A stretch of DNA of 64,000 bases from assembly GCF_963662255.1 (NCBI RefSeq), contig NC_085047.1, forward strand, positions 109,052,181-109,116,180. Reading direction: 5' to 3'. The DNA is from Cinclus cinclus. Lineage: Eukaryota > Chordata > Aves > Passeriformes > Cinclidae. The notes below the pieces were generated by a model that was not told the origin of the DNA, searched no databases, and was given only the letters and a program-made list of their open reading frames with translations. Of the stretch, positions 10,401 through 34,810 are shown piece after piece. A program made the position numbers and the translations under genes. Every line of letters begins with the position of its first letter. Positions within the stretch are counted from its first letter, which is position 1.

Positions 10401-12654
10401 TTGTTTTGCTTCAGCTTCCAAAGGCAATCTACTTTCTTGCCCCAACCATTGCCTCCTCTCCTCTTCCACATTATAAACAAAAGCACTTGCAATGTGCAGG
10501 GGAGAACCCTGCAGAGCTGGCAGAGGAGTGGCCTGAATGACCTAATGTCTGGTCTGTTCTCCTGCCAGCTGAGTTCAGATGTTGGTAACTGTTTGACATT
10601 TTAAAATCTAATCTGACCATGCCCAGCCCTTTCCTTGTTTACCTTTGCCTGTCTTACTGATTCTTGTTAAGTAAAATTTGATACACATTTGGGAGGTTTG
10701 AAATACACTTAACCCATTCTTTTCTTGCTGACACTTTTGATGATGCTGATTATCAAGTAATCAGTGTTTTAATCAAGGTTCCTAAATACTATTATTAGAA
10801 TAGCTAAGTTTCAAAAGCAAAGCCTGTTGACATGCTGACAGTTAAAGAAATTCCATGCTAAGCACCTAAAATCACACCATGGATTTTGGCTTGCTAAGAA
10901 AACAAATCTGTTGAGAGCTCTTTTGTGCCTATTTCAGGCTGTTGCTTAATTTAATGACACATAATCCCTATCTAAAATAACTTCAATTTTGAATAAAAGT
11001 TAAGCATCTGTTCAGAACTGCATTTATAAAATCAGAGAGAAATATATGTGCACAGCCCAGTATACTGGAGTTAGCATCCAGGGCTGAGATGTGCACACTG
11101 TAGCAGCACAAGAAGTGTTGCCCATTCTCAAACCAGGAATGCTGCTTTGTGCAAATAGATTACTTTTTTGACCATAGATGTCTTTGCATGAGGGAGAGAC
11201 AGACTATCCTGCAGTTGCATTTGAAAGATCTTTGAGATCCCTTGCATTTTACACATTTCATTGTGCATTTTACCTGCTCAGTGGAGTGTTTCATTTAAAG
11301 CATTTGAATCAGCCTTCTCATGTTGCTTCTGAAATCAATTTTGAAAACTAGCATCACATATTTGGAGATCACACACTCAACACACTTCCAGTTTTTCATC
11401 TCAGTGATCAGTCTGTACCAATATGATTACTCCAAGAGTGGTCAAATTAAGTGGTGCTAAACTCTAGAGACACTATGTGACGTGTAGGACAGGAGTCATT
11501 TGTCATACATAAAACTTAATCCCAGTGCATTTTGTCAACTGAAACTGCAGAAAATCTATATTTGCCAGAACTTCAGGGTGGGTGAGATTTTTTTGTTTGT
11601 TTGTTTACACCAAGAATTGTGGTAATGCTGGATATTCCTGTTTTGCTGAGTTCTTTGTTTTCCTGTAGTATAACAATGGATGGACCTGTTTCAAGATTCA
11701 CTTTACAGCAATTCTTCTTTAAAATCTCAGTTGCTAAATTAACTGTTTAACATAACTGTCTAAACTGTAATATTTATTATAATCAGCTGTATTTGTAAAT
11801 GTTTCCTACTTGGCATTGAAGAATGACTCAGAAGGTGTGAATTTGTCAGTTCACTGTTGTGAAGGCAGTTTATGGAATACTAGCAGGAAAATTCATAAGT
11901 AGTGGCTTCATCAGACATGTGAAGTTTTGCACCTGGCTATTTCTCCAGGTTTATCAGTGAGTTGTTTACTGACCTTGTGTGTATTCTTTAGCTTTTATTT
12001 GCAGACTGTACCTCTTCAAACTATTTACCAAATAAACTTGTGAGGAGAAACAACTTTCTGCTCGTCTTTCTGTCCCTCTCTCCATTCTCATGGTTACGGG
12101 CAATAATGAAAGGTTAAATGAGGTTTCAGTGTCAGAATTAGTTAAATCTCCTGCTGGTTTTCCCATAGATTTCTCCCATTTCAGTGGCAGCTGAAATGAG
12201 CACAGTCTGTGATATTTTATTTCAGTACTTCTGAGTATCAGAAATGGAATGGACTCACTGTACTATTTGCTGTATGCTGCTGTTGGTTGTCAGAGCTGTG
12301 GGCAGCAGTGAAATAAAGGCAGGGCCTATTGAGTGTGCAGCTGCATAAGCAGCTTAACTGTTCTAAGCTTATCCCACTGCCTGAAAACAGGAGTTCTTCC
12401 TTTCCACTCCATCCTTGCTGGCTTTTGCACTTTGACTGCTTCCTTGGTGTTCTGCAGTTAACTGCAGCAGGGACCTGATCTGTTTTATTTTAAAATAAGT
12501 GAGGAGGTGAACAAACCCATCTTTTATGGCTAGGCCACTTAGGGTGAACTGTAAAGAAGTGCCCACCTACAAGCTCATCAGATCTGCAGTTCTCAAAAGT
12601 GGAAGTATAAAAGCACTTTCACTGTGGCTGTTTGCTAGGAACTCTTGGCAAAGA
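7469..12654 (+). other. presumed PRRG1 intron 1, proximal part
   Basis: CpG-rich sequence continues weakly to about 7900, including a second donor-like CTGTGAGTGCC near 7883-7893, and then gives way to AT-rich DNA. There are no repeats that I recognise and no frame with protein-like content. Confidence 0.5.
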
Positions 12655-12872
12655 TTTGATCAAAGTTTTAATCTCAAGGGAAGAAAGAAATTTCTTACAG
12701 TGAACAACATTGGAACAACCTCCCCAAGAACATGGGGGGAGTCCCTGTAACTAGAGGGGTTGTTTTTGCAATTGGACAGGGTGCTAGATAGCCTCATCAG
12801 GGCTGCCTTCCACACAAAGGGTTGGACCAAACAATCTTTTGACATTCCTTGTCTGCTCTATGGTTCCATGAA
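12655..12872 (+). mobile_element. CR1 LINE 3' fragment
   Basis: Diverged CR1 3' landmarks occur in order. AGAAATTTCTTACAGTGAAC is followed by ACATTGGAACAACCTCCCCA, then a GGGTTGGACCAAACAATCTTTTGACATTCC-type end, and CTATGGTTCCATG at the tail. No coding frame is preserved. Confidence 0.7.
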
Positions 12873-15800
12873 ACTGTTTGTATGGGTGGAGCGATTTACA
12901 CCAGAAATACACAAGGTGGAGATGCACCTGCTGATGAATAGCACACCTAGAATCTCTGCAAGGACTTCTGCAGTGTATTACATATGTGAATGACTTCCCA
13001 GACCTAAAAAATATCAGTGGAGTGTTTTTTTGCATTGGAAGATCCTGGAGTAAGTGTTCAGCTTAGTGGGACAATAGGGGAACACCCTTTTAAATCTTCC
13101 AAGAACAAAATATTAGGCATGTTAAATTCTGTTAGAGGATCTGTCAGTTATGAAGGAAGCTTTCAAGAGCTAACTTTATTCTGTGTATGCTTTTGGCACA
13201 ATTAAGATAAATTACATCTTCAAATACAGCTAATTGCCCACAAAAATTGGACACATCAATTTGGCATGTGAGTTTTAGGAACTTCAATGTGAACATCCTC
13301 TGAATTGCTTTTGTTACATGCAATTTTGTGCTTCCTAGTCAGGCAACATGGGTGTTGTATTGGCTTACTTTATAAGGAGTAGAAGAGCAACAGAATTATT
13401 GTTTTAGCTTTGGGATCTGCTCTAGTGTTTTTACAGTGCTGGAAAGTTCAAAAAATTGTTTGTAAGTATGACCTGATACTGGTAGGTACGGATTTATGCT
13501 GTGTGATTGATCAGTTGTGACAGAGTTTCACTGTGACCCTTATTTCCTTATAAATTGCAGTTTGAATTAGATGTTAGTTCATCTTCCAATGTTTTCTCCA
13601 GTTATGATGTTCAGAATGCCTCCATCTCTAAATCAGTGTGCTTCCTTTAGGAAAACTGCCGTGAATTTAAGGTTTTCTACTGCTCTATAGTAGTTGACTG
13701 GAAGGGACCGTGAGTAAAATTGTTGGTCTAGAGGTCACAAGGGATGCAAAACTAGCTCTCTGAGAGGTTGGCTTTGGGGGCAGATACAGCCTGGAAGGTT
13801 CCCATTTCCTTTCTGTGGCTGTCCTGGGGAGCAGAGCAGCAGAGGAGAGGGACAGAGCTGAAATGCAGAGCACAAAACTGCATCAACCACATCAGGGGGC
13901 TGATCCCCAATAAAGGGTGAGTGGCAGGAAAGGAGGAGAAATTCCTTGACTCCTCTTCAATGCTGAAGTCTATACCCTAAATGTGTAAATGAGATTTGTG
14001 GGTAGGTTTGTTCAAATCCTGCTCAAAAAAATATTAAGTGTAATGCAGTAAAATAATGTGTGCTTCTTCATGTGTTTGGAAATTCAGGTAAAGTTATGTG
14101 CGAAATAATGGACATGGGTGTTGAGAGAGGGAACTAAGAGTATTAAGTATTTAAAATCTGATTTATTATTTTTTTTTTCACCCTGATTTGTAGGGCTCTT
14201 TAGCCTTCTGTTTTACTGCAGCTGCTCTGTGGATTCTGGTGGTGTACAACTTTCTGTATGCTCTCTTTATGCAATTCCTCAGTGTGACAGAAAACTTAAT
14301 AAAATCTCTAAAGGAGTTGTGCCTCATTATCTTTTGCCTGGTTACCATATAATTCAGTAAGATGAAATATGTGTTTATGACTCTTTCATAACTTCTCTGC
14401 AATTTGATTTTTGGTTGACTGGAAAATCCCATTAAAACATGCTCTGAAATGTTGTCATATATGCATTGCTTCAGGGGGGACAGGCAGGGTGGAAATTTAT
14501 ATTAAAGCATGCTGACGGTGCATAAATGCTTGGAAGAGCAGGCTTTGTTTGCACATTTCTCTAGCTTAGTTTAGCACTGCACAAAGGAATTACTTTTCAT
14601 TGGTGTGGGGTTAATTTTTCTAAATTAAACGGGGTGTTAGACACTGGCCTACCAAACAAGTGCTAAATACAGTTTCTGTATGGGGCAGAATGATGCTTCA
14701 TCCCAGAAAAAACAAATAAATTTCATTAAGTAGTAATCTTATGTTTGTATATAAAACTATTGCTCACAAAAGAAGGATGCCCATGTGAAACTCCCCAGGT
14801 TCCTTTTTACTGCAAAAATGCACATTCTGAGATCTAGAATCTTTCTGGGGCTTCTTAATAGCTACTTGAAAACTACTTGTAGTTAAAAGGTAGTCTGATT
14901 TTTAAAAGTAGCTGTTGCTGCTTGCCTTTCACAATATTGTAATAATTCCAATAAAAAACTTCAGTGAGTTGAGGAAAACCTTTTTCAAATGTATGGAATT
15001 GTCAAACCGCTTTTTCTGTGAAAAGAGCAGACTTGAATATTGGATACAGATTAATAGAGTTGTAGGCTGAATTTTGTACAGCTGGTTTGTTTTATTGGAA
15101 AATCTGTGAAGATATTTGTGACACGTGGGTCATGGTTTTGCTTTATAAGCTGTGTTGGGGAAGAAGCTATCTGTAAGAGTTTCAGAGCAGGATAAATAGT
15201 ACATTGTTAGCTTTGATCTTGTGACCTTTTCTGAGCAAACAAACACTGTACCTGTAATGAAATTACATTTTTATGAATGGACTGTGCCCAGAGCCTCTTC
15301 CTTGGCCCTTCTCTGTCATGTCTAGAGAGGTATAATCTAAAATAAAGGTAGCAGTCTTTACTTTTTTTCTTGTCTACCTAACACATGTATGCTTTTGAAA
15401 AGCAGAAAACACTGTTGTACTTTACTTACTATGACCAGAGACAATGAAAAAGACTGTAGGTATTGAGTAGGACTTCTAAAGGGACCACATGCCATCTGTC
15501 AACTCGATTTCTGGTTGTGTCATGGTATTATGTGCTGATATTTACTCCCCTGGTCCTAATCCAGTTTTAAACCACTTTGGAGAGGAGATAGCCAGGGAGT
15601 TACCAATAAAAGCTGCATCTGGAGAATTGTGTTATAGTGATCACCAAATCTCACCTTCATTTATTGATTTCCTTTTTAATTGTTTTAATCTATTTCTGCT
15701 TTTGTCCTGAGCAGCATCATATGGCAGCAAGTCCCATGAATTATACACCATGTGAAATTTCAGGTCCTTTGCCATATTTACATCCTTGTCTGTTGAGGTG

Positions 15801-18800
15801 TGGGTACCCCTCAGTTTCTCATGTTGTGAGAAGTAATGGTTGGCTGCAATGTGCTGCATGTGTTCAATTAGATCAACTGAATGCCTGCCTTCTCTGAGCT
15901 GAGAGGTTTGTTATACAGTGATGATTTAAACAAAAAGGATATTTTCCTTTCCAAATAAATAGCAACATGTAATTTTTCATCCATATGCAATGCAGTTTTC
16001 AGCTGAAGTTGGGAGCTGCTGACTGCTCCTCAGTTTGTTGTCTGTAAAGCATCAGGAGATGATCTGAACTACAAAATCAAAACTGGCTTGATTGTAATCT
16101 AGAGAAGAGATGTAAATGTTTCATTTGTATGGAAGCAGGGATGGAATAGGGGAAGAAAGTAAGATGAGTGCATGTTCAAAGCCCCTAATTTAGGGAGGCT
16201 GTAAGTGAAAACATTCTGCAGTACTCTGATACAGTTCATGTGGTTTTTATTTCTTAAAAAAGTGCTGGCAGGTCCATTGATTATTTTATCTTACTATACA
16301 TTTTTAAAAATACATGATAGATATTCAATAAGCAGCTGTTACTTTACTAATATAGCATAAGATTTTATCAATACATTATTTAACATTTCAGGCACTTGTA
16401 AATGTGAAGTGAAGGGGTCATGTGCTTTCTCTGGCCTATTATGTATTGACTTTGTGTGTTGCTTTATGATTTTAGAAGCTGGTAACATTTTGGAGATGAA
16501 GTTATTGAAACTGTTAATGTTTGGATGTTATTTTTGTAATCTGTAATTGCAAATTTCTACTCCTTAGGGGTGTGTGGGAACAATGTGCTTTTTTTGTTTG
16601 GGGAGGTGAGGGCTGGTGGCTGGCTGTCTCATAATTCCTGGATTAGCTGTCTCTGTGTGTCCCTTGTTGTGGTGTTTCTGAGAAACTACTCCAGTATTTC
16701 AGGTTTTTAGCCTTAGACTGGGCCCTGTGGTATCCTGTATATTAGCAGGATATAATTTCTGCATCAAGAACATACTTTTTTAAGACAAAAGACAAGCACA
16801 TAGACTGCTTCAGAAATCTCTTGGACTGTGGTGAGATTTTTTATTTTTGAGAGGGTTTATTGATTAGTTTGTTTTTTAGTTTGACAGAGAGTGTCCCATT
16901 ACCTTAGCTTTTGTCAACTCTTTTATCAGAGTAATTTTGTAGCCTCACAGGATGTTTTTCCTCAACATTCACTATCACCCCCTAATAACCTTTGTCTCTT
17001 TACTGAGAAATCCTTTTTATAGAGGTTCCTTCCTCAGTGACTCACTGCTGTGAGTGTGGTCATACAGTGCACGTTGGGTGTATCTGCAGTAGCATTTTGG
17101 ATTCAGATTAGGAATCTTCCAGTTGTCACTACTTACTGTGCTTTGGTTTGCATTGCAGAAACATTTCAAAACACTCAGACTGAGATATTTTTGGATGAAG
17201 GTAAACCAGAAGATAAAGCTCCAAGAGCTGCAGTCCCACTGCCAGACAGTTCTCAGCTCGTGAAAGCAAGTTAGAGCTACCCCAAAGTGGAATTCTCAGC
17301 CTGTGTTGTGTAAGTGATGGGTCGTCAGCACCAACTGTTTAGTTCTTCGTGCACTCCTAGTGCTCTGCATTCCTAGCTAATGTGAGTGTAGTCATGGATA
17401 AAGATCATTATTATGCACTTAGGTGTTATTATTCATGGCCACTGTAATTGCTTCAGATAGAGTCCAGCTATTCAACCCTAAGTTAGAATAGATGATATCC
17501 AAGTGGCTGACAAGTTAGATTTGTCAGATGGCACCCAAACACTAATTAGGTCAGGGAGCACCAGATCTGTAGTGAAGCTGTGTTCCTGTCTCTGTTACCT
17601 TTTCACCTTTCCCACTATTAATCTGACTTCCTTCCATTCCCTAACATGCTTATCCTTGTTATCCAGCTGCTACCCCGAATCACAATATTCTGATATCTCA
17701 CATGTGCTGGCAATGCTCTTTCCCTGGTCTCATCTGTTTAACCTACTTGAGTTGCCCCCTTACAAAGGGCTGTGGAGCTGAGCCTGGTCCTGGACATGGT
17801 GTTAGCTTCCTGACTGCCCACTTTCTGCTGGCAAAATAGATAATGATTTCAGCTGCCAAAGGCACTGTGACTGCTGAAATAACTGCTGCAATTGGTAAAC
17901 CCATCTTCACTTCACTGCAAGCATTAATGGATTTTTTCTGTTCTTCTTGGTCATTGATTTTCATGGAAAATGTGTGGGAGCACAGAAGAAATCTCAGTGT
18001 CAGATTTAGTTAATAGGTACTGGCAGAGGAACAGAATGTGGAATAGATAAGTGACATAGCATCAGTTTTGTGTCCAAACAAAACCAGGATTAAAACACAT
18101 CCTACTGTGAAAGGTTTTTTTAATTGTTCATCATTCTTACTTAAAAGAGAGGACTTTGTTATTGTTATATCAACATTTCAATGGATTATCAAGTTAAATG
18201 CTCTAACTTCGAATTCCTAAAGCATAGGATATTGTATAATCTAAAGCTGTGTCTTCTGACAGAAGAAGACTACAGAAGAGTGAGGTGTCTGAAATTGTAC
18301 CCTACAGACTGCTCAGAAAGGCATGGTCTCCTGAAGATTTGTAAAATGCTGGTTTCCACGCAGATGGTTATGCAAGTGTTCAATTATGCCTCCCAGGAAC
18401 TGCCTCATATGGTCCCCAGGAGTTTTAGAACAATGCAGTCCACCAAAATTCTTCCTCTCTGTAAAGTTTTGTTACTTCTCCTGCCAAATGTCCTGCTCGC
18501 CAAGATGTATCAGGAGAATGTTCTTGTTTGGTTTTGAAAGGGAGGGGAAGGAAGAGATAGCTTATAGCAATTCTCCCTTTGAACCTCTGGAAGTATCCAG
18601 AAAATGACCAGCCAGAATATTACCACAGCTTAAACAGAACAAAAAACACTGAGTGAAGAAGGGGTAATGATGTTGAGCAGAAGCTCAGACTCAGTCTCTC
18701 CAGCTGCAGTCCTGAGGTGCTCCCTTCTCTCTGCTAACAGGGTGGAGTTGTGCCCTGTGCTTGCTCATTCTGTGAGTAATGATCTGTTTCACTGGGTTTA

Positions 18801-21630
18801 GGGTGCAGTGGCAATCTGCTAAGTACAGGCTCCTCTTAGTGATCTGGTCTGTGGTTCTGGGTGCTTAAATTAATGATGCTGTTTTATAATGCTGTGATCA
18901 AATAGCATATACAAAGCAGAAGGTTTTTCAGATCTCTGCTTTACTCTTATTCTTGTCCCATGTAGTCTGAGGTGGGATAAATCTTTTGCATCCTTATCTG
19001 ACAGACTAGTTTAGTTTCCAAAGTGTTCCCTCCCTCTCTTTTCCCACCAAATTGCCTGGAAAACCTTGCTTTTGCAAGCAAACTGAACTTAATAAATACA
19101 GGGTTCTCCCATATCCTATGGAATTCCTGTTCAGTGAAAAATCAAGGTATTTTTCCAGCATTTGAATCAATGTAAATTCTTTGGTATGCTTTTCCTGGGG
19201 AGTAAGCTCTTTGGAAGTAGATAACAGTAAATGAAATTGTAGTCTTTTCAAGCATGTAAAAGACGTGGTGGGAGTGGCATTTTTTTAGGTAGGCACATAA
19301 TACGTTCTGTATAAGTGGCTGTCAGATAATTAAATAGCTACACAGGAAGTCAGATTGATCATGGTTTAATATTTCTTCTCAACAAACCTCCCCCAGGAGT
19401 GTTCCAGTTGTTGCATTGCACTGGTTTGGGATGGAGGAGCAAGAACAGGGGTGTTTATTTTTAGACTGCATGTCTACTGCTGTTTTAGTTAACAGTGTCC
19501 CTGGAAAGGACCTGCTTTCATAAAAAGCTCTAGAAGAACCTAAATATTGATAACTTCAAGAAATTTTGCTGCTTCTTGGCTTCATGAATTGTACAGATTG
19601 CAAAACTAAAATTTACAGCTGTTCCACTTGTCAGAATGGTAAAAAAACCACTTCCTCCCCTCCTTACCTGGATGCTGTCATGCACATCCCTCCCCAGCTG
19701 GGAGAGGAGCAGGGGGCTTTGCAGTATTTGAAGTCCTTTTTAACACAGCAGGTGAGAAACTAGGTGAGGAAAAATACTGCTGCTGCTTTACATTAGACCT
19801 ACTTTTCCTTCTCTTTCTACTCCCTTCCCTTAAGAACTAGCTTTGTTCTCAATGTTCTGTATCCTTGGAACACATGACATTGAGGGAGAACAGTGCAGGC
19901 AGTTTGTGTGCCCTCAGTCAGATCCTCTGTCCTTTAATGGTACGTGCTGCACACTGGTTGCCATTAAGCTTGAAATCAGGAAATGTACCCAGAAGAGGTG
20001 TGTGCCTGGCAGCCAAAGATGGTTATCCTAATAAATGCAATGAAATCCTGCAGAAACACTGTCTTAAGACAGCAGCTTTTAATGCTGAAATTAGTTACCT
20101 TCCCAATTTGAGACATTGCTAGAATATGATTATCACCTTTGGAAATATGTATGCAAATATTCTATGCTTTATGCTTATAAATAGTGTATGCAAGATTCGG
20201 GTACTTTCAGAATTGAGAAAAAGAGTATTTTGGTTAATGTTCAGCTTGGTTTGTTATTTCAGTATTAGTTCCTCTTTCATGCAAGATGTTTCTCCTTGGT
20301 AAGAGGCTGCAGCCCGTTGGTGGTGAGCAGGGTACTACTGGTAAATAGCAGGGGTGGTCGTGTGTCTTCTGGGCTCTCTCACAGGCTTTAGAACTCAGTG
20401 CTTCCCACTGAGTCATTATAGTTCCTACTAGAAGTGTGTGGTTCATTGTTTTTTGTTTTGTTTTTTAAGCATTCTTCTGGCAGCCAAGCAGGCAGTCAGG
20501 AAATGTCACCTTTTGGTTGGATCAGCTGCCATTAACTCAGAATTGGGACACTCAGCATGGGTATAGAGCTATCCAACTGTCCACTGTGTTGTCACACATC
20601 TAAGGTGATGTATAACCTTAGAGAAGAGGGATTCATGGAACAACAAATTTTGGTGTTTCAGTAGCGTTTCTGAAGACTTAAAAGCAGGAGACAAAGTAAG
20701 GAGTTGGACAGAGGAATAAATGAGTCAGTAGTAAGTCAGGATGTTCCCGTGGTGTGACCAGCCCTCTTCTGCTTTATTAGCTAGCTTATGATGGTAAAAA
20801 AGGTTTTTGTTCTTGTCTTTGTTCAATCCCTTCCTCCAAGCCACCTTTGAACAATTTAGTCAGTTTGAACCAAGAGTGTCAGATTAGAGGACTTAAGTAT
20901 AATTAAACTCCTTTTCCTTTAGGGGAATGAACTGTTATTAGAGGGTAAATATGTGATTTGTGGGAGCATGGAAATGAAGAAGTTTGAGAAGAAAGTCAGG
21001 AGAGCATAGAAAAAGCACAAATGGCAGAGAATGGGCATAATTAGTTCCTGGGAGTTCTGAATGCTTGTAACTGCTGTAAAAGTCTAATGTGGATTGATGA
21101 AGGGAAGTTCCTGCTCTACAGCCACTGACTGAAAGGCTGTATTTGATATTTCCTAGAGAAGGGCATACTGGTTCCCTCTGTAATGAAGGAGGTAAAGTGA
21201 AACATAATTTGTGTTCTGCAGACACTTCAGCAACTCTTTGTCACTAGCCCTTAATACAATTTCCTTTGAAGACATTAAAATATATTCTTCCTTCTCTTTT
21301 TTCTTCTCCCCGTGTTTTCCCCAATTTCCCAACGTGTGTGTCAGTGTTCTGGTGTTCATTCCCAGAGAACATGACATGCCAAGTACCGAGTGCCAGGTGC
21401 CAAGGCAGAGGCAGTGACTTGCTCTGCTCCTGGTGGAAAACATCCTGTAGTGGAGGGAGGCACAAAATCCCCTTTTTCCCAACACAGTTCCAAGTAGGCA
21501 GAGCCATCACAGGGGTTGTGACTCATGGATCTGGATGCTTGTGTCCTGTCTTGGTTTTTTTTGCTTTTATTCGTTTTTTATTTTGAATGTTGTAGCAGTC
21601 CACACTGGAGTTTTGTTAAAAGGGTGAAAC

Positions 21631-21672
21631 ATTAAAGACTAACTGAAATTTGTTGCAAAAAAAAAAAAAAAG
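21631..21672 (+). repeat. ATTAAA followed by A16 tract
   Basis: ATTAAA at 21631 is followed 20 bp later by a run of 16 A. This is the spacing of an mRNA 3' end and hints at a retrocopy insertion. I could not identify any parent coding sequence upstream. Confidence 0.4.
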
Positions 21673-22063
21673 GACCCCATTCAATATAAATGTGTGTCAT
21701 TTACTGCATTGCTGCCCCTTGACAGAGCAAGGGAGCACTCCTGGGTGCTGCCTCTTCAGTTGTGTGTGTTTATTTGGGAGGCTGTTGCTAAACCAGCTGT
21801 CTGAAACTGGTAGGTAACAAATGGCAAAAGAAAATAATAATGTAACAAGTGAAGAAAATAGTTAGACCACTAGCCAAATCTTTCATGACCTGTTTATTTT
21901 AATAAGTTTATCAGCTTCTTAATTACAGATATTTGGGTTGTGACAATGTGACTAATCCTTAAATGGCACTAATTTTATTTTTATTCAAGAAGCAAAGGGC
22001 AAAGGTTATTTGTTTTGGCATAGAGTAGTCTGCTAAGAAAAATTCTGTCTATTAAAGAGGTTT

Positions 22064-22081
22064 TATATATATATATATATA
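22064..22081. repeat. (TA)n microsatellite
   Basis: About nine TA units lie within the intron. Confidence 0.9.
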
Positions 22082-23407
22082 AAATTAAGCCCTCTGCTTC
22101 TGTTAAGCCACAGTACTTTGTAACAACAAGCTGAACACTGTGGTGGTGAGATTTCAGAGTGCCTTAATGTCTGCTCTTTATTCACATTTATTTGCCTTTA
22201 CAGAGATTTGGTGAACTTGCTTTAGAATCACTTTGCTCCTTCATCCCACATCTTTCAGTGCCACTCCTACAGTTTTGCTGGGAGGCTGGGATGTCTTCAT
22301 GGAGCACCATTCACCTCAGTGCTGCAAGTACTGCAGTCTGCTCTTGCATGAGGAGTTAGAGTGCTGGGCAGGCCAGCTAATGGAAACATCAGCTTTCCCT
22401 CTTTGTCTATTGCAACAGCCATGGCAAACATTTTTGACAGAAAGGTTTGCTGATGAGGGTTTGGGTTTATGGAAAGTGAGGACATCTGAGTGGTGTGATA
22501 TGTTGATGTGTAACCTGGCCTCTGAAGACTGGTGCTAACCCTTAGGTATAGGTAATTTATTAATAAAAAACCCTTTAACCTTGTAGTGTTCTACTAACTT
22601 GGTTAGGCAGTTGCACCTTTCTCTTACTTTGCTGAAAGCTTTTATTTTTCTGACTTTTCCCATACCAAAAAGACTCCAAGGAGCAGCACTACTCTTGCTT
22701 CCTCCAGATGCAGTTCTTATTGGCTCTCTGCCTAGTGGGTGCAATGAGCTTCAGGCACTTTCTCAACTGAGAGCATCTCCTGTCTGTTCTCTTTCCAAGA
22801 AGAGGTACAAAGTGCATGTAAGTTCTTGTAGGGCAGGTTGGGATCCTCTCATGTAGTGCAAGTTCCTTTGCCAAATCACAGGTCTTGTTCTGCCCTTGAA
22901 CTTTATGCAGGCATCCTGTTTTAATCAGTGCCTGACTCTGAATGAATTTCCATGTGTTCATTCTGATTTCAAAAAAATCTGATCTATAGACTAAAGATAA
23001 TGAGTTGACTTGATGATCTCTGCAGAGTGAATTTAACTCTTAGTTAAGGTAGGTAATTACAATGGAGAATGTAATACCTTTAAAGTTCAATTAGGCAAAA
23101 CAGGTTGCATTTTGTTTGAAATTATGCACAACCTCTTATTTCATATTAGCATTTTTGATATTTTGGAAAGCCTTGAAAAATGTTAAAACATTCACCATTT
23201 CAAAGGTTATCTTTTTCTTCCATAGTGTTCCTATACTAGTGAAATCATCCTGCATGCAGTACTTGTACAACTCCAAAGTTGGATTAATTTTGATCATGGA
23301 GTTTCAAATACTGATGTATTTTTACCAGTATTTGCAAATAAAAAGAAACTTATCCAAGTTGATTGTAATTGGCAAACTCAACAGGATATTTCCTCTTTTG
23401 TTTACAG

Positions 23408-23447
23408 ACTTGATATTTGCAAGTTCCCTGCCTTGACAGCAGTCACC

Positions 23448-23457
<10 letters not shown>
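23408..23457 (+). CDS. PRRG1: PRRG1 start-codon exon (coding 23448-23457)
   Basis: The acceptor is CCTCTTTTGTTTACAG, ending at 23407. The ATG at 23448 has a good Kozak context (GTCACCATGG). Only M-D-S plus one base is coded before the donor G|GTAAGT at 23457/23458, leaving phase 1. The split codon G|TG gives Val4, matching the Val-Phe-Leu-Thr that follows the start in this family. The first 40 bases are 5' UTR. Confidence 0.85.

Positions 23458-34810
<11,353 letters not shown>

Larger units (their letters stand above)
12873..23407 (+). other. presumed PRRG1 intron 1, distal part
   Basis: This is AT-rich intronic DNA. Scattered open frames up to 118 codons (18181-18537) lack recognisable domains. 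Only simple repeats and the A-tail-like site at 21631-21672 stand out. Confidence 0.5.
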
